NCBI RefSeq assembly: GCF_005893125.1
Contig: NZ_VCJS01000055.1
Coordinates: forward strand, 1-64,000
DNA from: Nonomuraea basaltis
Lineage (GTDB): Bacteria; Actinomycetota; Actinomycetes; Streptosporangiales; Streptosporangiaceae
DNA: 64,000 nt
Direction: 5' to 3'
Of the stretch, positions 8,737-17,173 are shown in pieces. The stretch's first letter is position 1. Each line of letters opens with the position of its first letter. A program made the position numbers and the translations under genes. A model generated the notes under the pieces. It saw only the letters and a list, made by a program, of their open reading frames with translations. It was not told the DNA's origin and searched no databases.

Positions 8737-9149
8737 TGAAGGTGCAGGGTTGGCTGTTCCTCGCGTGTGGCCTGTTCTTCGCCGGTGTCGACGTCGCCTA
8801 CTGGTTCTGGACCAAGGCGGACACGGGCAAGGGCGAGCCGGTCGGGACCACGGCCATGGCCGTGTCGGTCGGGTTCGCGTTCATGGTCGGCTACTACCTG
8901 ATGTTCACCGCGCGGCGCATCGGCGCCCAGCCGGAGGACAACAAGCAGGCCGAGATCAGCGATGGCGCGGGTGAGATCGGGTTCTTCAGCCCGAGCAGCT
9001 GGTGGCCGTTGTTCCTGTGCCTGGCGGCGGCCTTCGCCTTCGCCGGGTTCGTGATCGGCTTCTGGATGTTCCTGATCGGGATCTTCCTGGTCATCATGGC
9101 CATGATCGGGTTCGTGTTCCAGTACTACCGGGGCAACTTCTCGCACTGA
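8736..9149 (+). CDS. ctaF: Cytochrome c oxidase subunit IV, actinobacterial type (CtaF)
   Basis: A 137-residue membrane protein with four predicted helices: two near the N-terminus (LFLACGLFFAGVDVAYWFW; MAVSVGFAFMVGYYLMF) and two near the C-terminus. The pattern matches actinobacterial CtaF, a structural subunit of the aa3 oxidase without cofactors. The ATG overlaps the ctaD stop (TGATG) and GGAGG is 10 bases upstream inside ctaD, so translation is probably coupled. A hairpin with a T run follows, closing the ctaC-ctaD-ctaF operon. Confidence 0.95.
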   Translation: MKVQGWLFLACGLFFAGVDVAYWFWTKADTGKGEPVGTTAMAVSVGFAFMVGYYLMFTARRIGAQPEDNKQAEISDGAGEIGFFSPSSWWPLFLCLAAAFAFAGFVIGFWMFLIGIFLVIMAMIGFVFQYYRGNFSH

Positions 9150-9160
9150 CGTGAGCCGAA

Positions 9161-9194
9161 ACGGGCGTCCCCCTTGGGGGAGACGCCCGTTTTT
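9161..9194 (+). terminator. Rho-independent terminator of ctaCDF
   Basis: ACGGGCGTC (9161-9169) pairs with GACGCCCGT (9182-9190), followed directly by a run of T (9190-9194). It lies 12 bases after the ctaF stop. Confidence 0.88.
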
Positions 9195-9286
9195 GGTGTT
9201 CTTTAACAGTATCCGGATGTGGTGATTCGACCACCGAGGGTAATAAAGGAGGCAGAAGGGGTTCGATCTTGGACGAGGGAGGCGTC

Positions 9287-10498
9287 GTGGGGCGGGTAGC
9301 GGATGGATCGGCCGGCCTGCTGGCCTTGGCGCTGCTGACAGCGTGCTCGGCGGGCGGCACGGCAGGGGACGAACCGGAATCCGTGGCCATGGCCGGCGGG
9401 GCGGCGAGGAGCGCCCCTGTGTCGTTCTCTCCGCGTGACAAGACCGAAGGGGTGCCCACCGACCAGCCCGTGGTCGTGGCGGCCCACACGGGCAAGCTCA
9501 AGGGCGTGCAGGTGGACGGCGGCAAGTCCGGCCCCCTGCCGGGGACGCTGAGCGCCGACGGCACCCGCTGGCGCAGCACCGCCACCGCCCGCCCGGGCAC
9601 CGCCTACACGGTCACCGCCGTCTCCGTGGACGCCGCGGGCAAGCAGAGCCAGGCCACCAGCACGTTCACGACGGTCAAGGGCAACAAGACGTTCGACATC
9701 GAGACGATCACCCCCAACAAGGACGACACGGGGCTGACCGTCGGCATCGGCATGCCCATCATGATCACCTTCGACAAGCCGATCACCGACCGGGTTGCCG
9801 TCGAGCGCAACCTCACCGTGCGCAGCTCCAAGCAGGTGGAGGGGGCCTGGCACTGGTTCGACAGCACGCACGTGGACTTCCGGCCGCAGAAGTACTGGCC
9901 GGCGCGCACGAAGGTGCGGGTGGAGGCGCGGCTGGCCGGCGTACGCGGGGGACCGGGCATGTACGGCAAACGCGACGTCACGCTCAACTTCAAGATCGGC
10001 CGCGCTCAGATCACCAAGGGGAGCACCGACAACCACGTGCTCATCGTGCGGCGGGACGGCAAGAAGGTCCGCAGGATGCCGATGAGCGCAGGCCAGGGCG
10101 GGCAGTGGAAGTACTACACGACCTCCGGCATTCACCTGGCGATGTCACGCGAGCCCGTCACCGTCATGACCTCTCCCGGGATCGGTCCCGGCCAGGCCGG
10201 CTACTACCAGCTGACGGTCTACAACACGGTGCGCATCTCCAACAGCGGCGAGTACGTGCACAGCGCGCCCTGGTCCGTCGGCTCGCAGGGCAGCGCGAAC
10301 GTCAGCCACGGGTGCGTGAACATCAGCCCGGACAACGCCGCCTGGTTCATCAAGAACACGCTGATCGGGGACCCGATCATCATCACGGGGTCGCCGCGGA
10401 AGCTGGAGCCCCTGAACGGGTGGGGGCACTGGCAGGAGAACTGGAAGCAGTGGCTGCGGTGGAGCTCACTGAAGGCCGGCCCCACGATCGGCCTCTGA
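9287..10498 (+). CDS. L,D-transpeptidase lipoprotein (Ig-like plus YkuD)
   Basis: The protein begins with a short signal sequence ending in LLTACSAGG, a lipobox, so it is anchored outside the membrane. One or two Ig-like domains follow (about residues 35-240), then a YkuD catalytic domain with the essential HGCVN motif (Cys near residue 343) and its partner His. Such enzymes form 3-3 cross-links in peptidoglycan. I prefer GTG 9287, preceded by GAGGGAGG; a TTG at 9269 in the same frame has no ribosome site at the right distance (AAAGGAGG is 17 bases away). It stands between two oxidase operons and after a terminator, so it is probably transcribed alone. Confidence 0.9.
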   Translation: MGRVADGSAGLLALALLTACSAGGTAGDEPESVAMAGGAARSAPVSFSPRDKTEGVPTDQPVVVAAHTGKLKGVQVDGGKSGPLPGTLSADGTRWRSTATARPGTAYTVTAVSVDAAGKQSQATSTFTTVKGNKTFDIETITPNKDDTGLTVGIGMPIMITFDKPITDRVAVERNLTVRSSKQVEGAWHWFDSTHVDFRPQKYWPARTKVRVEARLAGVRGGPGMYGKRDVTLNFKIGRAQITKGSTDNHVLIVRRDGKKVRRMPMSAGQGGQWKYYTTSGIHLAMSREPVTVMTSPGIGPGQAGYYQLTVYNTVRISNSGEYVHSAPWSVGSQGSANVSHGCVNISPDNAAWFIKNTLIGDPIIITGSPRKLEPLNGWGHWQENWKQWLRWSSLKAGPTIGL

Positions 10499-10740
10499 CG
10501 CCACCGCCGGGGCCGGGCTCCAGGGAGCGGCTCCCCGCCCGCCGCGCCGGCGTGTGACCGCTCGGCGGTCCATCAGCCCGCGCCGCCCGTCGACCCCGGT
10601 GCCTCCGCGGCCCAGAGCGGGGTGCTGAGGGCGAGAGCGGTCGTGCGGGCGGCGTCCGGTGGCGGCGGTCTGCGTGCGACGGGCGGCAGGCGGAAATGGC
10701 CCGGGCGCGCCTCCGCCGGGGAGTCGCGTGCGGTGGAGGG

Positions 10741-11787
10741 TCAGGCCGGGCGGATGGAGCCGCTGACCTCGACCCAGCGGTCCAGGATGGCCGCGGCGGC
10801 GCCGGAGTCCACGGCCTGCACCGCGCGGGCGTACCCGTCGATCATGGCCGCGTCGAGATTGTCGCCGGGCCCCTCGTGCGCCACCAGGCCCGCGGCCGCG
10901 TTCAGCAGCACCGCGTCGCGCACCGGCCCCGTCTTGCCGCGAACCAGGTCGTACACGGCCTGCGCGTTGAACGCCACGTCCCCGCCCCGCAGCGCACCCA
11001 CCTCGGCCCGCGGGATGCCGAGGACCGCCGGGTCGAACGTCGTCTGCGTGGCGGTGCCGTCCTTGACCACCCAGACCGTCGAGGTGCCGGCGATGGTCAG
11101 CTCGTCCAGGCCGTCGTCGCCGCGGAAGACCAGGGCGGACACGCCGCGCTCGGCGAAGACGCCCGCGAGCACGGGCAGCATCCTGGCGTCGAAGACGCCG
11201 ATGGCCTGGGCCGCCGGGCGGGCCGGGTTGGTGAGCGGGCCGAGGAAGTTGAAGACCGTGGGCACGCCGATCTCCTTGCGCGTCGGCCCGGCGAAGCGCA
11301 GCGCGGGGTGGTAGACCGGGGCGAAGCAGAACGCGATGCCCGCCTCGCGCGCCACCCGCGCCGTCTGCTCGGGTGTGAGGTCGAGGCGGATGCCCAGGTA
11401 CTCCAGGACGTCGGCGGCGCCGCACGAGGACGAGGCGGCGCGGTTGCCGTGCTTGACGACGCGGGCGCCCGCGGCTGCGACCACGATGGCGGCCATCGTC
11501 GAGACGTTGACGGTGTGGGCGCGGTCGCCGCCGGTGCCGACGATGTCGACCACGGGACCCTCCACGCTGAGCGGCGTGGCCAGGTCGAGCATGGTCCGCG
11601 CCAGGCCCACCACCTCGGTCACGGTCTCGCCCTTGGCCCGCAGGGCGATCACGAAGCCCGCGATCTGGGACGGCGTCGCGGAGCCGGACATGATCTCCCG
11701 CATCGCCCAGGCCGTCTCGTCCGATGTCAGATGCTCTCCCGACAGGAGAGCGGAAAGCAGGGCGGGCCAGGTCGTCCGGGAGTCCAT
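10741..11787 (-). CDS. trpD: Anthranilate phosphoribosyltransferase
   Basis: TrpD transfers phosphoribose from PRPP to anthranilate, the second step of tryptophan synthesis. The PRPP-binding loop [14 protein letters not shown], the [12 protein letters not shown] anthranilate/Mg segment and the [13 protein letters not shown] motif are all present; 348 residues is normal. I chose ATG 11787; a GTG two codons upstream (11793) abuts the stop of the preceding gene. The gene follows the receiver-like gene on the same strand with 6 bases between, so they are probably co-transcribed. No other trp gene is in the window; the same isolated trpD next to ctaE occurs in other actinobacteria, from memory. 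Confidence 0.95.
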   Translation of the reverse strand: MDSRTTWPALLSALLSGEHLTSDETAWAMREIMSGSATPSQIAGFVIALRAKGETVTEVVGLARTMLDLATPLSVEGPVVDIVGTGGDRAHTVNVSTMAAIVVAAAGARVVKHGNRAASSSCGAADVLEYLGIRLDLTPEQTARVAREAGIAFCFAPVYHPALRFAGPTRKEIGVPTVFNFLGPLTNPARPAAQAIGVFDARMLPVLAGVFAERGVSALVFRGDDGLDELTIAGTSTVWVVKDGTATQTTFDPAVLGIPRAEVGALRGGDVAFNAQAVYDLVRGKTGPVRDAVLLNAAAGLVAHEGPGDNLDAAMIDGYARAVQAVDSGAAAAILDRWVEVSGSIRPA

Positions 11788-11793
11788 GAGCAC

Positions 11794-12192
11794 CTACTTG
11801 GCGTTGAGTCGGGTGGAGGAGCGGCGGCGCATCAGGTCGGCCACCGTGTCGGCCACGACCATGGGCTCCAGCGGCTGGGGCACCACGGCGTCGGCCTTGG
11901 ACCATTCGGCCAGCCAGCGGTCGTCGCGCCTGGCGATGATCAGGCAGATGGGCGGGCAGTCGTAGACCTCGTCCTTGGCCTGGCGGGAGACGCCCATGCC
12001 CCCCGCGGGCTGGGTCTCGCCGTCGAGGACGGCCACGTCGATCTCGCCGGAGGCGAGCCACTGGTGGACCTTGGGCTCGGTCGCGCACTCCACGATCTCA
12101 ACGAGGGGCACGTCGGCCGCCGGCCGCCTGCCGATGGCCTGGATCACCTCAGCCCTCGTGGTGGCGTCGTCGCTGTAGACGAGGACCCTCAT
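11794..12192 (-). CDS. Degenerate response-regulator receiver protein
   Basis: A 132-residue single-domain CheY-like protein without an output domain. It keeps two acidic residues after strand 1 (YSDD, residues 8-9) and a candidate phospho-Asp at 57 (AVLDGE). The conserved Thr/Ser after strand 4 is Ala (IIARRD), and the conserved Lys of the KP motif is Gln (VVPQPLEP). This suggests a receiver that signals without normal phosphorylation. The start could be ATG 12192 or GTG 12210 (adding six residues); neither has a strong ribosome site. It is upstream of trpD and divergent from ctaE. Confidence 0.75.
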   Translation of the reverse strand: MRVLVYSDDATTRAEVIQAIGRRPAADVPLVEIVECATEPKVHQWLASGEIDVAVLDGETQPAGGMGVSRQAKDEVYDCPPICLIIARRDDRWLAEWSKADAVVPQPLEPMVVADTVADLMRRRSSTRLNAK

Positions 12193-12397
12193 CGTGTCGT
12201 CGGTGCTCACGGTCGCGCTCACTATCGCTCGTAGCGGTATGGTCACCTGGGATCGTACCGGTGCGCAGGGGTGCAAACCCAGGCCGCCGTCCCTGACAGG
12301 CGTTTTATGGCGATTATCCCAGGCTGGGTACCGGTTTGTACCTGCTAACGGGGGGTCGTTGGCCGGACCGACCACCAGAGCCGCAATAATGCTGCCC

Positions 12398-13045
12398 GTG
12401 GCGACAGCATCCGCAATAACTTCGACGACGACAGCACAGTCGTACCGCAGACCCAATCTGGTCAGCGTCGGGACGATCGTCTGGCTGTCCTCTGAGCTCA
12501 TGTTCTTCGCGGCGCTGTTCGCGATGTACTTCACCATCCGGTCGGTGAGCGAGGGCAAGGGCCTCGAATGGGGCCCCGCGCTCCTTCCCGCAGGCGCGCA
12601 AGCCGCCGAGGGAGTCGCTCACCTGAACATCCCGTTCGCGACGGTCAACACGATCATCCTGGTGCTGTCGAGTGTGACGTGCCAGCTCGGCGTGTGGGCC
12701 GCGGAGAAGGGGCAGGTCGGCAAGCTCCGCTTCTGGTACATCGTCAGCTTCCTCATGGGCGCGGTCTTCGTCGCGGGGCAGCTGTACGAGTACGGCGAGC
12801 TGGCGTCAGAGGGCGCGACCTTGCCCGCTAACGCTTACACCTCGGTGTTCTACCTGACGACGGGCTTCCACGGCCTGCACGTGACCGGTGGCCTGATCGC
12901 GTTCCTGTTCATGCTGGGACGCACGTACGCCGCGAAGCGCTTTACGCATGAGCAGGCCACCAGCGCGATCGTCGTGTCCTACTACTGGCACTTCGTAGAC
13001 GTCGTCTGGATCGGTCTTTTCGCGACCATCTACATCATTCGTTAA
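12398..13045 (+). CDS. ctaE: Cytochrome c oxidase subunit III (CtaE)
   Basis: Subunit III of the aa3 oxidase. The protein has five predicted helices and the family segments [36 protein letters not shown] and [11 protein letters not shown], close to mycobacterial CtaE, with acidic residues Glu in SSELMFF and LYEYGEL. At 215 residues it is of usual length. GTG 12398 gives an N-terminus like that of Mycobacterium; ATG 12389 is an alternative three codons upstream, and neither has a clear ribosome site. qcrC starts 14 bases downstream, so it begins the ctaE-qcrC-qcrA-qcrB operon encoding the oxidase/bc supercomplex core. Confidence 0.95.
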   Translation: MATASAITSTTTAQSYRRPNLVSVGTIVWLSSELMFFAALFAMYFTIRSVSEGKGLEWGPALLPAGAQAAEGVAHLNIPFATVNTIILVLSSVTCQLGVWAAEKGQVGKLRFWYIVSFLMGAVFVAGQLYEYGELASEGATLPANAYTSVFYLTTGFHGLHVTGGLIAFLFMLGRTYAAKRFTHEQATSAIVVSYYWHFVDVVWIGLFATIYIIR

Positions 13046-13059
13046 GGAACGGGATCTCT

Positions 13060-13872
13060 GTGACTAGGATCACCGCTTGGCGGCGGCATCCCCTCGCGAG
13101 ATACGCCGTCCTGATTTTGGCGTTGTCGCTGGTCGGGATGGCATACGCCGCTTTTGTCCAGGCGGGCAAGCCTGCCGACGCGGCTCTGGCGGCAGGCAAG
13201 GTCGATGACGTGGCCGAGGGCAAGAGCCTGTTCGTGCAGCACTGCTCGAGCTGCCACGGCATGAACGCGGAGGGTGTCACCGACAAGGCGCCCACGCTCA
13301 TCGGCGTCGGCGCCGCGGCGGTCGACTTCCAGATGAGCACCGGCCGCATGCCCGCGGCCAACCCCGGGCCCCAGGCCCCGCGCAAGCCGACGGCGCCCTG
13401 GGTCAACGAGGAGAAGATCCGCCAGATCTCGGCCTACGTGCAGTCGCTCGGCGGCGGCCCGCAGGTGCCGGGCGCCGAGCAGGTCGACGGGAAGCTCGGC
13501 AACGCCGGCAAGGGCGGTGAGCTGTTCCGCGCCAACTGCATCCAGTGCCACAACTGGGCCGGCGCCGGCGGTGCTCTGACCCAGGGCAAGCACGCGCCCG
13601 ATCTCAACGACGCGTCCCCGACGCAGATCTACGAGGCGATGGTCACCGGCCCCCAGGCCATGCCGGTCTTCAACGACACGACGATCACGCCCGAAGAGAA
13701 GCGTGACATGATCGCCTACATCACCCAGGTTCGCGAGCAGAAGGACCCGGGAGGTTTCGGGCTGGGACGCATTGGCCCGGTCACCGAAGGTCTCGTAGCG
13801 TGGATCGTGGGCCTCACCGCCCTCGTACTGGCCGCCATCTGGATCACCGCGAAGAAGCGACAGAAGTCATGA
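13060..13872 (+). CDS. qcrC: Diheme cytochrome c subunit of cytochrome bcc (QcrC)
   Basis: A 270-residue protein with an N-terminal membrane helix and two CxxCH heme-binding motifs (CSSCH at about 62-66, CIQCH at about 160-164), then a C-terminal membrane helix (IVGLTALVLAAIWI) and a basic tail. In actinobacteria this diheme cytochrome replaces cytochrome c1 plus soluble cytochrome c and passes electrons directly to CuA of CtaC. GTG 13060 is preceded by AAGGAACGGG. Its stop overlaps the qcrA ATG by 4 bases. Confidence 0.97.
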   Translation: MTRITAWRRHPLARYAVLILALSLVGMAYAAFVQAGKPADAALAAGKVDDVAEGKSLFVQHCSSCHGMNAEGVTDKAPTLIGVGAAAVDFQMSTGRMPAANPGPQAPRKPTAPWVNEEKIRQISAYVQSLGGGPQVPGAEQVDGKLGNAGKGGELFRANCIQCHNWAGAGGALTQGKHAPDLNDASPTQIYEAMVTGPQAMPVFNDTTITPEEKRDMIAYITQVREQKDPGGFGLGRIGPVTEGLVAWIVGLTALVLAAIWITAKKRQKS

Positions 13873-14978
13873 CAGACAACGAGCACGAGATCGAGCAGCC
13901 GGAAGAGCGCGTGCCCAAGCGCGTCATCGGCACCCCCGGGCCGGGCACCTCGATGCTCGGCACCGCGGAAGCGGCGGACGTCGCCGCGGAAGTCCCCGGC
14001 GTGACGCTGCAGGACGAGGCCAAGGCCCGCAGGGCCGAGAAGGTCGTGGCGCTCTGCTTCACGATCACCTTCCTCGCGGGCCTCGCGTTCATCGTCTCCT
14101 ACGTGGTGTTCCAGGTGGGCAGCCCCGAGGCGACCGGCACGTCCAACCTCGCGCTGGGCGGCTCGCTGACGATCGCCATCCTGGGGCTGGCGGCCGGCAT
14201 CGTGATCTGGGTCCGCCAGATCATGCCGAAATACTCCCTGGTCCAGGAGCGCCACGCGATGGCCTCCGACGAGCCGGACCGCGAGGTCGTGGCCGACACG
14301 TTCGTCCAGGGCGCCAACGAGAGCGGCTTCGTCAAGCGCAAGCTGCTGCGCCGCACGCTGCTGCTCGCAGCGGCGCCGCTCGGCCTGGCGCCGGTGGTGC
14401 TGCTGCGCGACCTGGACAACAGCAAGATGCCGGGTGCCGCGTTCAACAAATCGCTGCGGCACACCGTCTGGGGTGAGAAGAACAAGGAAGGCAAGCCGCT
14501 CAAGCTGGTGGTCGAGGGCACCGGGCAGCCGATCCGCGCCGCCGACTTCAACTCGCCCGGCGGCATCCTGTCGGTGGTTCCCGAGGGCTACGAGCACGAC
14601 CTCACCGCCCTCGCCAAGGCCACGCTCATCCTGATCAAGTTCCGCCCGGAGGAGATCAAGAGCGGCGTCAAGCAGAACTGGACGCACGACGGCATCGTCG
14701 CGTACTCCAAGATCTGCACCCACGTGGGGTGCCCGGCGGCCCTCTACGAGCAGAACACCCACCACATCCTCTGCCCGTGCCACCAGTCGACGTTCGACGC
14801 CGCCGACGGCGCCAAGGTCATCTTCGGTCCGGCCGCGCGGCCGCTGCCGCAGCTGCCGATCACCGTCGACGAGCAGGGTTACCTGATCGCCCAGAGAGAC
14901 TTCGACGTGCCCGTCGGTCCCAGCTACTGGGAGCGCGGCGACGCCGAGGCCGAGGCCAGGGAAGGAGGCCAGGCATGA
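13869..14978 (+). CDS. qcrA: Rieske iron-sulfur subunit of cytochrome bcc (QcrA)
   Basis: A 369-residue protein with the actinobacterial extended N-terminus: an acidic cytoplasmic segment, three membrane helices (near residues 60, 100 and 160) and the C-terminal Rieske domain. The [2Fe-2S] ligands are in CTHVGC (about 283-288) and CPCHQS (about 302-307). The ATG overlaps the qcrC stop (ATGA) and the stop overlaps the qcrB ATG in the same way. The protein transfers electrons from menaquinol at the Qo site to the diheme cytochrome. Confidence 0.97.
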   Translation: MTDNEHEIEQPEERVPKRVIGTPGPGTSMLGTAEAADVAAEVPGVTLQDEAKARRAEKVVALCFTITFLAGLAFIVSYVVFQVGSPEATGTSNLALGGSLTIAILGLAAGIVIWVRQIMPKYSLVQERHAMASDEPDREVVADTFVQGANESGFVKRKLLRRTLLLAAAPLGLAPVVLLRDLDNSKMPGAAFNKSLRHTVWGEKNKEGKPLKLVVEGTGQPIRAADFNSPGGILSVVPEGYEHDLTALAKATLILIKFRPEEIKSGVKQNWTHDGIVAYSKICTHVGCPAALYEQNTHHILCPCHQSTFDAADGAKVIFGPAARPLPQLPITVDEQGYLIAQRDFDVPVGPSYWERGDAEAEAREGGQA

Positions 14979-16621
14979 GCGACGACCTGAACACGGTTCC
15001 GAAGGCCATCGCTGGGCCGTCGAATTTCCTCGACGACCGGCTCGGCGGCGCCAACTTCCTCAAGCGCAACCTGCGCAAGATCTTCCCGGACCACTGGTCG
15101 TTCCTGCTGGGTGAGATCGCGCTCTACTCGTTCATCATCCTGCTGCTGACCGGCACGTTCCTGACGCTGTGGTTCAAGCCCAGCATGATGGAGATCGAGT
15201 ACGCCGGCTCGTACGAGCCGCTCAAGGGCGTCATGATGTCGGAGGCCTACGCGTCGTCGCTGGAGATCAGCTTCGACGTCCGGGGTGGTCTGCTCATCCG
15301 GCAGATGCACCACTGGGCGGCCCTGCTGTTCGTGGCCGGCATGATGGTCCACATGCTGCGGGTGTTCTTCACCGGCGCCTACCGCAAGCCGCGCGAGCTC
15401 AACTGGATCATCGGCGTGCTGCTGCTGACGCTGGCGCTGGCCGAGGGCCTGACCGGCTACTCGCTGCCCGACGACCTGCTGTCCGGCGCCGGTCTGCGGA
15501 TCACCGAGGGCGTGGCGATCTCGCTGCCGCTGGTCGGCACGTACATCACGTTCTTCCTGTTCGGCGGGGAATATCCGGGTGAGGACGTCATCCCCCGGTT
15601 CTACTCGCTGCACATCCTGCTCATCCCTGGCATCCTGCTGGCGCTGATCTCGGCTCACATGGTGCTCATGTGGGTGCAGAAGCACACCCAGATGCCGGGC
15701 AAGGGACGCACCAACAAGAACGTGGTGGGCGCGCCGTTCTACCCGGCCTTCATGGCCAAGGCGGGCGCGTACTTCCTGTTCACGCTGGCCGTGGTCGCGG
15801 GCCTGGCGACGTTCAGCCAGATCAACCCGATCTGGCTGTTCGGCCCCTACACCCCCGCCGACGTGTCGGCCGGTTCGCAGCCCGACTTCTACATGGGCTT
15901 CCTCGAAGGCGCGCTGCGCATCATGCCGGCGTGGGAGATCAATCTCTTCGGCACGTCACACGCGGGCACGCTGCCGCTGAGCGTGATCATTCCGGCGCTG
16001 GTGCCGATGGGCATCGTCATGACCGGTCTGGCGCTCTATCCGTTCCTGGAACGCTGGGTGACGGGCGACCACCGCGAGCACCACGTCGCGGACCGGCCGC
16101 GCAACAACCCGCACCGGACCTCGATCGGCATGTCCGCCATCACGTTCTACGGCGTTCTGTGGCTGCTCGGCGCCAACGACGAGATCGCGGCGTTCTTCTA
16201 TGTCAGCCTCAACTGGACGACGTACGCCGGCCGGGTGCTGGTCATCGTCGGTCCGGCGCTGGCATACGTGATCACCTACCGCATCTGCCTCGGCCTCCAG
16301 CGCTCCGACGCCGCGGTCCTCTCGCACGGTGTGGAGTCCGGCGTGATCAAGCGGCTGCCGCACGGTGAGTTCATCGAGGTCCACACGCCGCCGGCGGACG
16401 ACATCGAGGCGCACGTGCGCGGCAAGGAGCCGGTGCTGATGCTCCCGGTGGCCGAGGACACCGCCGGCATCCCGCCCAAGGGCATGCGCGGCCCGATCGG
16501 CAAGCTGCGCGCCCGCATGTCCAAGGCGTACGGCGGGGAGAAGATCCCGCTGGAGGAGGCGCACGAGGAGGAGCACGCCGCCATCGCCCCCGGTGACGAG
16601 GATCGCACCCTCACGCACTGA
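14975..16621 (+). CDS. qcrB: Cytochrome b subunit of cytochrome bcc (QcrB)
   Basis: A 548-residue cytochrome b that oxidises menaquinol. Heme b ligands lie in RQMHHWAALLF and VHMLRVFFTG on one helix, and SLHILLIPG and SAHMVLMW on the other. The long C-terminal cytoplasmic tail, with an acidic end, is typical of actinobacterial QcrB. A large inverted repeat follows the stop, ending the operon. The four-gene block with ctaE and the nearby ctaC-ctaD-ctaF supplies all core subunits of the obligate bcc-aa3 supercomplex. Confidence 0.97.
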   Translation: MSDDLNTVPKAIAGPSNFLDDRLGGANFLKRNLRKIFPDHWSFLLGEIALYSFIILLLTGTFLTLWFKPSMMEIEYAGSYEPLKGVMMSEAYASSLEISFDVRGGLLIRQMHHWAALLFVAGMMVHMLRVFFTGAYRKPRELNWIIGVLLLTLALAEGLTGYSLPDDLLSGAGLRITEGVAISLPLVGTYITFFLFGGEYPGEDVIPRFYSLHILLIPGILLALISAHMVLMWVQKHTQMPGKGRTNKNVVGAPFYPAFMAKAGAYFLFTLAVVAGLATFSQINPIWLFGPYTPADVSAGSQPDFYMGFLEGALRIMPAWEINLFGTSHAGTLPLSVIIPALVPMGIVMTGLALYPFLERWVTGDHREHHVADRPRNNPHRTSIGMSAITFYGVLWLLGANDEIAAFFYVSLNWTTYAGRVLVIVGPALAYVITYRICLGLQRSDAAVLSHGVESGVIKRLPHGEFIEVHTPPADDIEAHVRGKEPVLMLPVAEDTAGIPPKGMRGPIGKLRARMSKAYGGEKIPLEEAHEEEHAAIAPGDEDRTLTH

Positions 16622-16631
16622 CCCGATCGCC

Positions 16632-16678
16632 ACACCGCACGGGCCCGGACGGAATCTCCGTCCGGGCCCGTACGGTGT
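16632..16678. terminator. Long inverted repeat after qcrB
   Basis: Two 22-base arms (16632-16653 and 16657-16678) pair with one mismatch around a 3-base loop, 11 bases after the qcrB stop. No T tract follows. It is a very stable hairpin expected to end the ctaE-qcrCAB transcript. Confidence 0.8.
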
Positions 16679-16868
16679 CTCCAGTTGTCCCGGCCGTGCC
16701 AGTTGCTAAGAGGCGCCGGTATTCGCCGTCAAAGGACTCTTCGGGGTGACGGTCAGGGAGCCAGACGATCGATCGACGCGTCCCTCGTGACCGTGCCGGC
16801 GAAGGCCGCAGGTGCGGTCGCGGAGATCCCGAAGCGCACCCAGAAGGGCGCCCCGGCGCCGGGGAAAG

Positions 16869-17156
16869 TCAGTCGGCCTCGGGGAAGCCGATGGAGAAGG
16901 CGGCGTCCAGGTCGTGCTTGGAGTATGCGCGGAACGCGATGTGCGTCTCGGTGTGCAGCACACCTGCGACCTTGTTGATCCGCCCCGGAACGACCTCGGC
17001 GATCTGCTCGTAGGCCGGGACCCGGACCATGGCCAGCAGATCGTATTCGCCGGTGATGGAGTAGACCTCGCTGACCCCGTCGATCTCGGCGATCGTCTCG
17101 GCGACCTCCGTGATCCGGTCAACCTCGGCATTGATGTGGACGATAGCCGTGACCAT
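16869..17156 (-). CDS. Stand-alone Lrp/AsnC effector (RAM) domain protein
   Basis: A 95-residue protein consisting only of the Lrp/AsnC C-terminal ligand-binding fold (VTAIVHINAEVDRI, GVSEVYSITGEYDLLAMV, KVAGVLHTETHIAFR). There is no helix-turn-helix, so it cannot bind DNA by itself. In this family such proteins form amino-acid-binding oligomers that may modulate full-length Lrp proteins or other partners. The gene sits 17 bases downstream of the DEDDh/UvrC gene on the same strand, so the two may be co-transcribed. ATG 17156 starts directly on the first beta strand. Confidence 0.88.
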   Translation of the reverse strand: MVTAIVHINAEVDRITEVAETIAEIDGVSEVYSITGEYDLLAMVRVPAYEQIAEVVPGRINKVAGVLHTETHIAFRAYSKHDLDAAFSIGFPEAD

Positions 17157-17173
17157 GGAGCAACTCTAGCGGG

